Shown here one piece after another: positions 20,747 to 29,277 of a DNA stretch of 64,000 nt; position 1 is the stretch's first letter, and each line of letters opens with the position of its first letter. The position numbers and the translations under genes are program-made. Below the pieces are notes generated by a model. That model saw only the letters and a list, made by a program, of their open reading frames with translations. It searched no databases and had not been told where the DNA came from. Source of the stretch: Firmicutes bacterium HGW-Firmicutes-9 (lineage in GTDB: Bacteria > Bacillota > Clostridia > Christensenellales > CAG-138); assembly GCA_002841395.1 (NCBI GenBank), contig PGZM01000002.1:256201-320200 (forward strand), in the 5' to 3' direction.

Positions 20747-21628
20747 ATGGCGAAAACCGGCAAAGCTACGTTCATCGGGTTGTTTGCGATTCTGCTTTGG
20801 GGTATGCTTGCGCTGCTCACGTCATTCTGCAACCGTATCCCCGCGTTTGAATTCACCGCGATTACGTTTTTCATTGCGTTTCTGATCGGTGCAGTTTATT
20901 TCATCAAAACCGGATGCAACTGGTCGCAGTTGCGCCAGCCAATCGGCGTTTGGATTTCCGGCGTGATCGGGCTGTTTGGCTATCATGCGCTTTATTTTGC
21001 AGCGATGAAGTGCGCGCCTGCGATCGAAGTCAGTTTGATCGCCTACTTGTGGCCGATATTGATCGTCGTCTTCTCATCATTTTTGCCGCAGGAGAAGTTG
21101 CGCTGGTTTCATGTTCTGGGAACCGTCGTCAGTTTTCTTGGGATTGCGCTGCTTTTGATTGCGAACGGCGTAAGAATCGACCAGAAACACGCAATCGGTT
21201 ACCTGCTGTCGCTGCTCTGCGCCGTGATTTGGGCAGGCTACTCGGTGATCTCCAGAAAGCAAAAGGCTGTTCCAATGGTGATGACAGGCGCGTATTGCGG
21301 CATCACCGCTCTGCTTTCCGGAATATGCCATCTTCTATTAGAACAAACTGTCGTTCCCCTTCCTTCCGAATGGCTTCCGGCGATTGCGCTGGGCGTGGGT
21401 CCGGTCGGCGTTTCGTTTTTTGCATGGAATTATGGAATGAAGCACGGGAACCTGCGGCTCCTGGGCACATTGTCTTACCTTGCCCCGCTGATTTCTGGCG
21501 TTTTGCTCGTGTGCTTCGGCAAAAGCGAGTATAGCTGGCGATTGCTTGCGGCAGGTGTGTTGATAATGTTTGGTGCAATGATTTCGGTGATGGATAAGTT
21601 GTTTCGAAGGGCAGCCTTAATGAAGTAA
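20747..21628 (+). CDS. EamA family (DMT) exporter
   Basis: A 293-residue membrane protein with ten predicted helices in two EamA repeats. The sequence opens with GLFAILLWGMLALLTSF, and repeat 1 ends with APAIEVSLIAYLWPILIVVFSSFLPQEKL, resembling the YddG/aromatic amino acid exporter-like branch. Residues conserved for substrate are not clear. It lies 80 nt after the AraC gene behind a hairpin that covers its ribosome site. Substrate unknown. Confidence 0.85.
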   Translation: MAKTGKATFIGLFAILLWGMLALLTSFCNRIPAFEFTAITFFIAFLIGAVYFIKTGCNWSQLRQPIGVWISGVIGLFGYHALYFAAMKCAPAIEVSLIAYLWPILIVVFSSFLPQEKLRWFHVLGTVVSFLGIALLLIANGVRIDQKHAIGYLLSLLCAVIWAGYSVISRKQKAVPMVMTGAYCGITALLSGICHLLLEQTVVPLPSEWLPAIALGVGPVGVSFFAWNYGMKHGNLRLLGTLSYLAPLISGVLLVCFGKSEYSWRLLAAGVLIMFGAMISVMDKLFRRAALMK

Positions 21629-21660
21629 AAAGATAAATGCAATTACACATAACATATATG

Positions 21661-21688
21661 GAAAAGAGCGCTCTAACGAGCGCTCAAT
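21661..21688 (-). terminator. Terminator of the DsrE gene
   Basis: Stem GAGCGCTC/GAGCGCTC (21666-21673, 21678-21685) with a TAAC loop. On the minus strand it is followed by TTTT, just after the DsrE-like gene; it may also help the convergent EamA transcript to stop. Confidence 0.75.
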
Positions 21689-21707
21689 TTCTCCAAGTTC
21701 GATCAAA

Positions 21708-22052
21708 CTATATCGTCAGCATCTTATCTCCGTTTTTCAATATCTCCGTCAACCCTTCACCCCAATACATCACCTCAATGCCCTGCTCGAGCAGTTGTTC
21801 CGTCGTTCCGAGCTGGTCGGCGCAGGCTTTGCACGCGGAGAACTTTACCCCTGCCTGTTGCGCGAGTTGAATTCTCGTGCGAATCTGTTCGTCTTCGGCG
21901 GCAAGTTTGGCTGTCGCGCCCCAGATGATCACGGTCACTTCATCCCACCACTTATAGAGCTTCGCGTTTGTCGAATACATCATGACCATTTTGTCGGAGG
22001 TCAACACATCCGCGTTTGTCCAGAGAATATAGAGATGATTGTTCTGTTCCAT
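21708..22052 (-). CDS. DsrE family protein
   Basis: A 114-residue protein of the DsrE/DsrF-like family: an N-terminal LYILWTNADVLTSDKMVMMY segment, a central VTVIIWGATAKL strand and a cysteine pair region FSACKACADQLGTTEQLLEQG. DsrE-like proteins often handle sulfur or peroxide species, but the small stand-alone forms are mostly uncharacterised. ATG at 22052 has AGGAG 7 nt upstream; a 16-codon extension is open but unsupported. Monocistronic, with its own terminator. Confidence 0.8.
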   Translation of the reverse strand: MEQNNHLYILWTNADVLTSDKMVMMYSTNAKLYKWWDEVTVIIWGATAKLAAEDEQIRTRIQLAQQAGVKFSACKACADQLGTTEQLLEQGIEVMYWGEGLTEILKNGDKMLTI

Positions 22053-22158
22053 ATCATTCTCCTTGAGTATTTTTCTAACAGTATAGAACATTTTCCTCAC
22101 GCATACAAATATTACAAACTCACGTAATTCTTATAGCTTTCAAATAAGATATGGCAAG

Positions 22159-22188
22159 AAAAAAGAGCATTCTCTCGAATGCTCTTTT
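22159..22188 (-). terminator. Terminator of the tRNA-Ser pair
   Basis: Stem AAAAGAGCATT/AATGCTCTTTT with loop CTCTCG, followed by T residues on the minus strand, starting immediately after the CCA end of tRNA-Ser(GCU). Confidence 0.85.
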
Positions 22189-22281
22189 TGGCGGAGAAGG
22201 AGGGATTTGAACCCTCGCGCCAGTTACCCCAGCCTACTCCCTTAGCAGGGGAGCCCCTTACAGCCACTTGGGTACTTCTCC
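22189..22281 (-). tRNA. tRNA-Ser (anticodon GCT)
   Basis: The minus strand folds as a class II tRNA: acceptor GGAGAAG/CTTCTCC with discriminator G and an encoded CCA, D stem CCC/GGG, anticodon stem CTCCC/GGGAG with loop CTGCTAA, a long variable arm, and T arm GAGGG-TTCAAAT-CCCTC. The anticodon GCU reads AGC/AGU serine codons. It is transcribed after tRNA-Ser(UGA), 20 nt away. Confidence 0.97.
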
Positions 22282-22301
22282 ATATTCAGTTTCTCCGTTT
22301 T

Positions 22302-22390
22302 TGGCGGAGAGAGAGGGATTCGAACCCCCGGTGCCTTTCAGCATCACTGGTTTTCAAGACCAGCTCCATAAACCACTCGGACATCTCTCC
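22302..22390 (-). tRNA. tRNA-Ser (anticodon TGA)
   Basis: Class II tRNA on the minus strand: acceptor GGAGAGA/TCTCTCC, discriminator G, encoded CCA, anticodon stem CTGGT/ACCAG with loop CTTGAAA (anticodon UGA), long variable arm and T arm with GGTTCGAATC. It reads UCA and related serine codons. First gene of a two-tRNA transcript. Confidence 0.97.
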
Positions 22391-22408
22391 AAGATTTGCA
22401 CCTAGAGA

Positions 22409-22438
22409 AGTATAGCAAATTCAACAAACGATTGTCAA
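22409..22438 (-). promoter_or_regulatory. Promoter of the tRNA-Ser pair
   Basis: TTGACA (22433-22438) and TATACT (22409-22414), 18 nt apart on the minus strand, ending 18 bp before the tRNA 5' end. Confidence 0.75.
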
Positions 22439-22554
22439 CGCCAAATCGCATTCCATCGCGTAGAGATTGTGATCATTATAACACAGATTGCGTCATCGCT
22501 GTAGCACGCGTTTTGACACAATTGTGAAACTCCGCTGACAACGCCGCGATTTCA

Positions 22555-22583
22555 TTGCAGTTGCAGTCTTTTCTCCCTATAAT
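22555..22583 (+). promoter_or_regulatory. Promoter of the lipoprotein gene
   Basis: TTGCAG (22555-22560), 17-nt spacer, TATAAT (22578-22583), about 55 bp before the ATG at 22639. Confidence 0.65.
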
Positions 22584-22638
22584 GATTATATTGATGCAAT
22601 ACTTTTATCAGCGATTAATCGGAGGTCGGCGGAGCTTC

Positions 22639-23031
22639 ATGCGAAAAATTGGATTTCTCATTTTAATTGTTCTATCCATGGTTTTCGTATTCTCCGGCTG
22701 TAAAACGGAGTCGACAACCATACTCAATACCGGATCGAAAATTTTCTATGGCGGAAGTCAGATTGAAACCACCGTTCGCGAACTCAAAGTAGACGGCGGA
22801 ACGACCACCGCGCGCATCCGTTTCCTCAATCTTGGCTCCGAAGAGCTATCTTCTATCGAGGCGCTTGTCGAGTTTGTGGATGCAAATGGCGAAACGATCG
22901 ATTCGTTTGTGATTCAAGACACGTTTGACACGCCGGTTGCTGTCGGTGACAGCTTCAGTCAGACGGCTGAGTGTGCAACCAATTCTCAGATCAGGAACGT
23001 TATCGTAACGGAATATGTGCCTCAATCCTGA
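22639..23031 (+). CDS. Small secreted lipoprotein, unknown function
   Basis: A 130-residue protein with a lipoprotein signal peptide: basic MRKIGF, hydrophobic stretch, lipobox VFSGC with the modified cysteine near residue 19. The mature part (about 110 residues) is predicted to be beta-rich, with features of FxLYD-like or DUF4352-like extracellular folds (strand patterns TTARIRFLNLG and EALVEFVDANGE). I do not assign a family firmly. ATG at 22639 has GGAG upstream; the longer open frame has no better start. Its 3' end overlaps the convergent DUF5131 gene by 10 bp. Confidence 0.75.
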   Translation: MRKIGFLILIVLSMVFVFSGCKTESTTILNTGSKIFYGGSQIETTVRELKVDGGTTTARIRFLNLGSEELSSIEALVEFVDANGETIDSFVIQDTFDTPVAVGDSFSQTAECATNSQIRNVIVTEYVPQS

Positions 23032-23798
23032 TTGAAGATCTGTTTTTCTGTATTGATGTTTGCTTTTCGCGCTTGCGCGTGCTGTAGTTTTCTGGGAATC
23101 GCATATCGTTTGCCGTCTTTTTCGAAGTTTGCGCCTGTCTGTTTAAATCGAAACGGAACGTTTGCCGCCAGACATTGATCTCGAATGTCCAGTATCCATC
23201 CGTAATCGCAGACCCGTGCTTCGTCGCCGGATTCGCCGCCGACGGTCACGCTCTCAACCCATTCGCCGAGATATGGAGATAGATCGATCCGCTCTAGCAG
23301 CGGCTCGCAGACGATCATTTTGTGCGCAATCGGAGCCGCGCGAAAAACGGGAAGTCGCTCGTCGACTTTTGCTTGGTTTTCTACCGTGCAGCAGATCGAA
23401 ACGTTCTGGTATCCATCTCCCCAATCCTCGGGCAGGCATTCCGTAAATCGCGTGATACGCTTGGTGATGAACAGAAAATCGCAATCGCTTCGTTCGTGAA
23501 TCATGCGCCAGGCTTCGCTGCGCCACGCGTCCGCTTCTGCCAGCAAAAAATCCGATGTGAAGCATGTCCAGATAAAGCTGCCGGGCGGTATCTTATAGGA
23601 GCCGTTTCGCGCATGCGCAATCGGCAGATAAAAGTCGTTTGTTTTGCGCACTTCGCTGGCATCGCGCCCGTGCCTGCCGTCTCCGCGATAGACATAGCAA
23701 TGCATGCAGCCTGCCGAGATTTTGTGGCAGCCGTGCCAAGGGTTCCAGTTCACCCCGCCGCCGTATGAGGTTGCTTTGATGCCTGACTCGCTCATCAT
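23022..23798 (-). CDS. Phage Gp37/Gp68-type (DUF5131) family protein
   Basis: A 258-residue protein of the Gp37/Gp68 family (DUF5131), recognised by the opening VNWNPWHGCHKISAGCMHCYV, the FLFITKRITRF segment and the GGESGDEARVCDYGWILDIRDQC region. The cysteines in HGCHKISAGCMHC look like a metal or cluster-binding set reminiscent of radical SAM enzymes; the family's reaction is not established. It occurs in phages and in chromosomes. Here no other phage gene is nearby, so it appears to be a stand-alone chromosomal copy. The start could be either of two adjacent ATGs. Confidence 0.85.
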   Translation of the reverse strand: MMSESGIKATSYGGGVNWNPWHGCHKISAGCMHCYVYRGDGRHGRDASEVRKTNDFYLPIAHARNGSYKIPPGSFIWTCFTSDFLLAEADAWRSEAWRMIHERSDCDFLFITKRITRFTECLPEDWGDGYQNVSICCTVENQAKVDERLPVFRAAPIAHKMIVCEPLLERIDLSPYLGEWVESVTVGGESGDEARVCDYGWILDIRDQCLAANVPFRFKQTGANFEKDGKRYAIPRKLQHAQARKANINTEKQIFNQD

Positions 23799-23880
23799 AG
23801 ACTTGTTGTCTCCCGCTGCACAAAGAGTTCAACGTTTTTCTGCGTTGCTTTTGCGTCACGTTGGTTCACATTTGGTTTCG

Positions 23881-23909
23881 TTGACAATCGTAACACCACT
23901 TAGTATAAT
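23881..23909 (+). promoter_or_regulatory. Promoter of the UPF0316 gene
   Basis: TTGACA (23881-23886), 17-nt spacer, TATAAT (23904-23909), 26 bp before the ATG. Confidence 0.8.
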
Positions 23910-23934
23910 CGGCAAGCTGAAAGGAGGGTGAACC

Positions 23935-24525
23935 ATGAATGAATTCCTTCAAGCGATCGAAGCGTTCGCCAAAGGTACAACGATTTGGGTTTATCTTTTC
24001 ATTTTCTTCGGAAAAATTCTCGAGGTGTCATTTGGCACACTCCGTATTGTTTTAATCAACCGAGGTGAGCGCACCATCGGTGCATTCATCGCCGTGATTG
24101 AGATCACGCTCTGGCTCGTCATTGCAAGCAGCGTATTGACCGGATTCAGGGAAGATTTCCTCAAGGGCATCGTCTACGCGGTTGCTTTTGCAATTGGCAA
24201 CTATATCGGCAGCTGGCTGGATGAACTTCTCGCGTTCGGCCTGAGTTCGATGCAGGTGGTGCTGCCCGATCTTGCCTCCGCAAAAGAGGCGGAGGAACGA
24301 CTCCGCGCCAAGGGCTTTGGCATGACGACGGTCGACGTACACGGCCGCGACAACGACCGCAGCATGCTGATTATGACCATGCAGCGCAAGCGTTTGCCGG
24401 AGGCACTCGCCATATTGGAAGAGCAGTGCAACGGAGCCGTGGTCACCGTAAATGATATCAAGACGCAACGCGGCGGATACCTTGCGCAGGCTGTGCGCGG
24501 GGGTCAACTCCGCAAAGGAAAGTAA
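23935..24525 (+). CDS. UPF0316 / DUF2179 membrane protein
   Basis: A 196-residue protein of the UPF0316 family. Three membrane helices lie in residues about 15-105 (FIFFGKILEVSFGTLRIVLI is the family signature), followed by a soluble DUF2179 domain with FGMTTVDVHGRDNDRSMLI. DUF2179 domains also occur in YitT-type proteins, and no biochemical role is settled. The ATG has AAGGAGGG upstream and a near-consensus promoter. Monocistronic, followed by a strong terminator. Confidence 0.88.
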   Translation: MNEFLQAIEAFAKGTTIWVYLFIFFGKILEVSFGTLRIVLINRGERTIGAFIAVIEITLWLVIASSVLTGFREDFLKGIVYAVAFAIGNYIGSWLDELLAFGLSSMQVVLPDLASAKEAEERLRAKGFGMTTVDVHGRDNDRSMLIMTMQRKRLPEALAILEEQCNGAVVTVNDIKTQRGGYLAQAVRGGQLRKGK

Positions 24526-24537
24526 CTAAGCAAACGA

Positions 24538-24557
24538 ACCGCCTCCGGGCGGTTTTT
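24538..24557 (+). terminator. Terminator of the UPF0316 gene
   Basis: ACCGCC-TCCG-GGCGGT stem-loop followed by TTTT, 12 bp after the stop. Confidence 0.85.
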
Positions 24558-24564
24558 GCTTGCG

Positions 24565-26037
24565 CTAGCGAAGTTCCTTTACGATTCGAAACGATAACAG
24601 CAAAAGCAGCAGCGATATGTTCCTGTCATCCAAGTCCAATCCAAACTGCGCCTTGATGCGCTCCAACCGGTAGAGGAACGTACTTCTGTGTATGAACAAC
24701 TCCCCTGCGGTCTTCACCGCGTTGAAGTGATTGGCAACATATTGCTCCGCGGTCTCCAAATAATTGGTCTCGTGCTGGCGATCATATCGCGCCATGTCGA
24801 GCACGGAACGCAAACACAACAGTTCTTTCGGAAACTCCAGCTTTAGTATAGAAGCAGGATCCGATTCCATCACGTCGAAAAACCGTGCAACGCCATCATA
24901 TGCTCCTGCGTGATCGAGCGCGAGTTTCGCTTGCTTGAGACGATCTTGCAGTAACGAAAACCCCGCATATGGTTCACAGATTCCGATCAACAGCTTGTTT
25001 TCGGCAGCAAATGAGCGCAGTGCATGCACAAGATGATCGCTTTCCAGTAGATCAGTACGAATGACCGCTGTAATAACAGACGCAAGAGAAAACGCACAGC
25101 TTCCTTCGAAGGCTGACTCAAACAGATTACAGATTGCGTTTGCCTGTGCCGCCCGTAAATCACCGTTCAAAGGCTCGATTGCGAGTATGGCATATTCATC
25201 CGAATCCAACCAGCCGAGTTCTTCCAGCGTAGCCAGCGCAGCTGATTGCTGCTCGTCGTTTGTGAGAAGCGAGCGAAACGCTGAAGAAACTTTGCTGTTC
25301 TCTCGGCGTTCTTGCGTGACGAAAAAGCGATTTGCTCGTTCGGACAACATTAATCGCAAAAAACCCGCCAGCGAGTCCAGCACAATTTCGTCGCTCGCAT
25401 AAAGCGGACGCTCGCTCGCCGCGCAAAGCAATGTATAGCTCGCTTCTCCGCTTGTCAAAGTGACAAATATTGCTTCCGGTTCGGCTCGTTTGCCGATCAT
25501 GCCGACATGGCCCTCGCTGCACGCATGCCTCTGCATATTGTCGGAATGAATCGCATGAGCAAAGATCGTTGTATCCATCGAATCGGATTGCGCGACGATA
25601 TGGCCGCGCTCGTCCAGTAATGCAACCGGGTTTTGTAGTATCTCACCCGCGCGGAACAATAACTCCTCTACCCCTTCGCCTGTTTCCGCAGCCTGCCGCA
25701 AGCTCTGCGTCCAATCATCGAGACGATCAAACAGACGTTGGATAAAGTTAAGTACCGCGCTGGTTTGCTCTTCGGCGGGCAGAACACAAATATCATACTT
25801 GAGCAAGTGCGATTCATCCGGCGTTCCAATGCAAAGAAACAATGTGTCTGATTGAGACGTGTCCTGCAATGTGTTGAGATCATCCGCAAAACATATGACA
25901 ATTCGTGCGCCGTACTTCTTCGCAGCGCGCTCAAACAACAGCGGCCGCCCAACCGGCTGTTCTGGCGTGCGGATACTATCCTGCAAATGCGGGTATCGAT
26001 ATCTTAGTTCGTTGCGGATAAATTCTTTCTGAATCAT
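24565..26037 (-). CDS. PucR family transcriptional regulator
   Basis: A 490-residue regulator: a variable N-terminal half, a middle GGDEF-like CdaR domain, and the C-terminal PucR helix-turn-helix (VANHFNAVKTAGELFIHRSTFLYRLERI, starting near residue 440). PucR/CdaR proteins activate catabolic genes in response to a metabolite. It is divergent from the corrinoid methyltransferase operon at 26175 and is the obvious candidate regulator of it. ATG at 26037 has GAGG 8 nt upstream. Confidence 0.87.
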   Translation of the reverse strand: MIQKEFIRNELRYRYPHLQDSIRTPEQPVGRPLLFERAAKKYGARIVICFADDLNTLQDTSQSDTLFLCIGTPDESHLLKYDICVLPAEEQTSAVLNFIQRLFDRLDDWTQSLRQAAETGEGVEELLFRAGEILQNPVALLDERGHIVAQSDSMDTTIFAHAIHSDNMQRHACSEGHVGMIGKRAEPEAIFVTLTSGEASYTLLCAASERPLYASDEIVLDSLAGFLRLMLSERANRFFVTQERRENSKVSSAFRSLLTNDEQQSAALATLEELGWLDSDEYAILAIEPLNGDLRAAQANAICNLFESAFEGSCAFSLASVITAVIRTDLLESDHLVHALRSFAAENKLLIGICEPYAGFSLLQDRLKQAKLALDHAGAYDGVARFFDVMESDPASILKLEFPKELLCLRSVLDMARYDRQHETNYLETAEQYVANHFNAVKTAGELFIHRSTFLYRLERIKAQFGLDLDDRNISLLLLLLSFRIVKELR

Positions 26038-26112
26038 ACTTTATACCTCAATGCTACAAAGTGTATGATGTTATTCCAAAAATGTCAATCATCTGTTGGA
26101 TTTCGAAAGTAT

Positions 26113-26130
26113 ATATGATCTGATATGATC
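26113..26130. promoter_or_regulatory. Candidate PucR operator (ATATGATC direct repeat)
   Basis: Two perfect ATATGATC copies start 10 bp apart (26113-26120, 26123-26130), one helical turn, in the 137-bp gap between the divergent PucR and methyltransferase genes. Function inferred from position. Confidence 0.4.
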
Positions 26131-26174
26131 AATTTTAACTGGATATATGCACGAATATAACGAGGAGCGTTTCT

Positions 26175-26981
26175 ATGATCATCATTGGAGAAAAACTAAA
26201 CGGGTTCATACCTTCTGTCGGAAAGGCGATTCAAGCGCGCGACGAAGCGTTCCTGCGCGATCTAGCGATTCGTCAGGAAGAAGCAGGTGCGGATTATCTG
26301 GATGTCTGCGCCGCAGTAGACGCCGAGGTGGAAGCGGAGACCTTGCTTTGGCTTGCGCAACTGGCGGAGAGCGCCTGTTCCCTCCCGCTCTGCATCGATT
26401 CCCCAAACCCAAACGTGCTTGCATCGGTATTGCCGCATCTCAAGCGCGCCGGCGTGGTCAACTCCGTCTCCATGGAGAGCGGCAAGATCGAGACGATCTT
26501 TCCATTGATCAAAGACACCGACTGGAAAGTCATCGCGCTTACTTGTTCAAATTCGGGCGTACCGGAGAGCGCAGAAGGCCGCCTTGCCATATTTGAGCAA
26601 ATTCGTGCCGCCGCAAAGGATTACGGCATCGCAGAGAGCAGATTGCTGATCGATCCGATCGTGCACACGCTCTCGACCGATGAACAGTCGCTTTCTACGT
26701 TTTCCGCTTGCGCAAAAGAGATTCGCGCCAGAGCGAAAACCGCGCATGTCGTCAGTGGACTTTCCAATATCTCGTTTGGACTACCCGCACGTTCTGTGAT
26801 CAACCACGCATTTCTCGTGCTCGCCATGCAGGCCGGCATGGATGCTGCGATTATGGATGTGCTAGACCGTGAGATGGTGGGCTTGCTGCACGCGACGAAT
26901 GCGCTGCTTGGTGAAGACGAGTATTGCATGGACTACATTACGGCATTTCGAGAAGGACGCATCGGACAAAAGAAGAACTGA
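26175..26981 (+). CDS. Methyltetrahydrofolate:corrinoid protein methyltransferase
   Basis: A 268-residue TIM-barrel protein of the pterin-binding (DHPS-like) family, like AcsE and MtgA. Visible are IIGEKLNGFIPS at the N-terminus, the barrel strand ADYLDVCAAVD, LCIDSPNPNVL, the NSVSMESGK loop and LLIDPIVHTLS. Enzymes of this type move a methyl group between a corrinoid protein and tetrahydrofolate. The next gene is the matching corrinoid protein. ATG at 26175 with GAGGAG upstream. The direction of methyl flow cannot be read from sequence. Confidence 0.9.
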   Translation: MIIIGEKLNGFIPSVGKAIQARDEAFLRDLAIRQEEAGADYLDVCAAVDAEVEAETLLWLAQLAESACSLPLCIDSPNPNVLASVLPHLKRAGVVNSVSMESGKIETIFPLIKDTDWKVIALTCSNSGVPESAEGRLAIFEQIRAAAKDYGIAESRLLIDPIVHTLSTDEQSLSTFSACAKEIRARAKTAHVVSGLSNISFGLPARSVINHAFLVLAMQAGMDAAIMDVLDREMVGLLHATNALLGEDEYCMDYITAFREGRIGQKKN

Positions 26982-27004
26982 CATCGACGATGAATGAGGT
27001 TACT

Positions 27005-27640
27005 ATGAGCAAGATTGAAGAAGTATTTACCGCGATCGAGACCGGAAAAGCGAAAATTATCGCAGAACTGGTGCAGTCCGCCATCGACGAAGGCAATGAT
27101 CCAATGGAGATCTTGAATCAAGGCATGGTGAACGCCATGAGCGTCATCGGTGAGCGTTTCAGCCGCGGAGAGGCGTTCGTGCCGGAGATGCTGATCTCTG
27201 CGCGTACGATGAAAAAAGGCGTTGAGGTATTGAAGCCGCATCTTGCCAAAGACGCGGCTACGAGCTTCGGCACCGCGGTGATCGGCACCGTTCAGGGCGA
27301 CATGCACGATATCGGTAAAAACCTCGTCGCGATGATGATTGAAAGCGCGGGTTTTGAGGTCGTCGATCTTGAGGTTGACGTTCCGTTGGAACGGTTTGTC
27401 GAGGCGATTCAGATGCATAGCAACGTGCGCATTGTCGCGCTCTCGACCCTGTTGACAACGACCATGCCCGCCATGAAGAACATTGTTGCGGGTCTGAACG
27501 CGCTTCCCAATCGCGACTCGTTTCGCGTCATGGTTGGCGGCGCGCCGATCACCGCAGATTTCGCCAAGCTGATTGGCGCGGATGGCTATTCGCCGGATGC
27601 CGCCGCTGCAGCGGTTCTTGCCAAATCGCTCGTTAGTTAA
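27005..27640 (+). CDS. Corrinoid (methyl-carrier) protein
   Basis: A 211-residue protein with an N-terminal four-helix cap (about residues 1-85, ERFSRGEAFVPEMLISARTMKKG) and a C-terminal cobalamin-binding Rossmann domain. The lower-ligand motif DMHDIGKN (DxHxxG) is near residue 101. It belongs to the MtbC/MtgC/MttC group that carries the methyl group on cobalt. I start at 27005 because GAGG lies 5 nt upstream; an ATG 15 nt earlier lacks a site. It lies between its methyltransferase and its reactivating ATPase. Confidence 0.93.
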   Translation: MSKIEEVFTAIETGKAKIIAELVQSAIDEGNDPMEILNQGMVNAMSVIGERFSRGEAFVPEMLISARTMKKGVEVLKPHLAKDAATSFGTAVIGTVQGDMHDIGKNLVAMMIESAGFEVVDLEVDVPLERFVEAIQMHSNVRIVALSTLLTTTMPAMKNIVAGLNALPNRDSFRVMVGGAPITADFAKLIGADGYSPDAAAAAVLAKSLVS

Positions 27641-27650
27641 GGAGCATATC

Positions 27651-29198
27651 GTGATTTGCCATGTCGTTTTCCAACCGAACGAAAAAGAAGTGAGCGTGCT
27701 GTGTGGTACGCTGCTTTCGGACGCGGCAAAAAAAGCGGGCGTTTTCATCGATTCTCCGTGTGGCGGCAACGGTACTTGTGGAAAATGCTCTGTTGTTTTG
27801 GAACAAAACGGAGCGCAAAAATCTGTACTCGCTTGCCAAACCAAAGTTGAGCAGGATTGCACGGTGATTCTGGGTGATGTAAACGATCTGCATACCTTAC
27901 ACGACGGAGCAGAACGAAAAGTTTCGTACGCACCATACAATAAAGACTCTTTCACCCAAGGTTCTTGTCTGGCCGCGTTCGATCTTGGCACAACGAGCAT
28001 CGTCTGCTATCTGTTGGACGGAGCGACGGGTGAACAGCTCGCTTCCATAGGCATGCAAAACCCGCAATCTGCATACGGCGCTGATGTAATCACCCGCGCG
28101 AACTATGTGATGACAAGTGACCAGCCGGCCGCGCTTCAAGATTGTGTAATATCTGCTCTCAACGAGCTCATGCTGCGCACAACTGTGCAGGCAGGCAGAT
28201 CGCTCAACGAACTCTCTCTCATCACGATCGTAGGAAACACGGTGATGCACCACATTTTGCTCGGGCTACCGCTTGCACAGCTTGTGCGCGCTCCTTACAC
28301 GCCGTCTTCGACCGATTCAAAGATTAAGACTGCAGCCGAGTTGGGGTTGAACGTATCCCCCGACACCCGCGTTCTGATCGCTCCTGTTATCGGCGGATTC
28401 GTTGGCGCAGACACCGTCGCTTGCCTGAGTGCGACTGCGTTTGAACAGTTCCAGTCGTCAACGCTGATGCTCGATATCGGCACAAACGGCGAATTGGTTT
28501 GCACCGATGGTATAAAACGCGTTTGCTGTTCTACGGCGGCAGGCCCCGCATTTGAGGGCGCAAACATCTCCTGCGGTATGCGCGCGGAGAATGGCGCGGT
28601 CGATCATATATGGCAGGACAACGGCGCGTTTTGTTTCTCTACGATTGGAGACGCGCCCGCGCGCGGTATCTGCGGCAGCGGGTTGATCGATCTCATCGCA
28701 TTGCTGGTGAAACTTGGCACTATCGATGAAACAGGCCGTTTTAACAAAAACGCATCATTTTCAGAACGATTGATACGGACAGAAACCGGGTTATCGTTCC
28801 AAATTGCACAAGGAGATAAGAACGTTTTTCTTTCACAAAAAGACGTTCGCGAGCTGCAACTCGGCAAAGCAGCGATTCGCGCAGGAATCGCCGTGCTGCT
28901 CGATACGTTGTCTCTAGTCGAGTATCAAATAGAACGCGTACTCCTTGCTGGCGCGTTTGGCAGCCACCTTTCCCCAGATGCGCTCTGCGATATCGGACTA
29001 CTTCCGGAAGCGTTTCGCGGGAAAATCGAGAGCATCGGAAATGCGGCTGGTGAGGGTGCAAAACTGTATGCGCGAAACTTTTCACTATTCCAGCAGAGCG
29101 AGCAGCTAGCACGCGAAACTGGCTATGTCGAGCTGACGCTATCCCCTGCGTTTTCAGATTATTATGTGGACGCGATGTCGTTTCCCGTACAAACATAA
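27651..29198 (+). CDS. RACo-like corrinoid activation/regeneration protein
   Basis: A 515-residue protein. The N-terminus is a [2Fe-2S] ferredoxin domain with the ligands in CGGNGTCGKC and a later LACQT cysteine (residues about 37-70). It is followed by an ASKHA-type DUF4445 module (AFDLGTTSIVCYLLDG, LDIGTNGELVCTDG, GICGSGLIDLIALLVKLG). RACo proteins reduce inactive Co(II) corrinoid to Co(I) with ATP. The start is GTG at 27651 with AAGGAG 6 nt upstream. Its substrate is presumably the corrinoid protein encoded 10 nt upstream. Confidence 0.92.
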   Translation: MICHVVFQPNEKEVSVLCGTLLSDAAKKAGVFIDSPCGGNGTCGKCSVVLEQNGAQKSVLACQTKVEQDCTVILGDVNDLHTLHDGAERKVSYAPYNKDSFTQGSCLAAFDLGTTSIVCYLLDGATGEQLASIGMQNPQSAYGADVITRANYVMTSDQPAALQDCVISALNELMLRTTVQAGRSLNELSLITIVGNTVMHHILLGLPLAQLVRAPYTPSSTDSKIKTAAELGLNVSPDTRVLIAPVIGGFVGADTVACLSATAFEQFQSSTLMLDIGTNGELVCTDGIKRVCCSTAAGPAFEGANISCGMRAENGAVDHIWQDNGAFCFSTIGDAPARGICGSGLIDLIALLVKLGTIDETGRFNKNASFSERLIRTETGLSFQIAQGDKNVFLSQKDVRELQLGKAAIRAGIAVLLDTLSLVEYQIERVLLAGAFGSHLSPDALCDIGLLPEAFRGKIESIGNAAGEGAKLYARNFSLFQQSEQLARETGYVELTLSPAFSDYYVDAMSFPVQT

Positions 29199-29201
29199 AA
29201 G

Positions 29202-29276
29202 ACCTTTAGGAAGAACAGGCTTTCAATCGCTTCCCGAACAAAAGCAAGAATAACCTTTAGAAAGAACAGGCTTTCA
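29202..29276 (+). repeat. 24-bp direct repeat before metF
   Basis: Two 24-bp copies (29202-29225 and 29253-29276) beginning ACCTTTAG and ending AACAGGCTTTCA differ at one base and start 51 bp apart. The second supplies the weak AGG site before the metF ATG. It looks like a local duplication of the ribosome-site region. Confidence 0.8.
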
Positions 29277-29277
29277 T

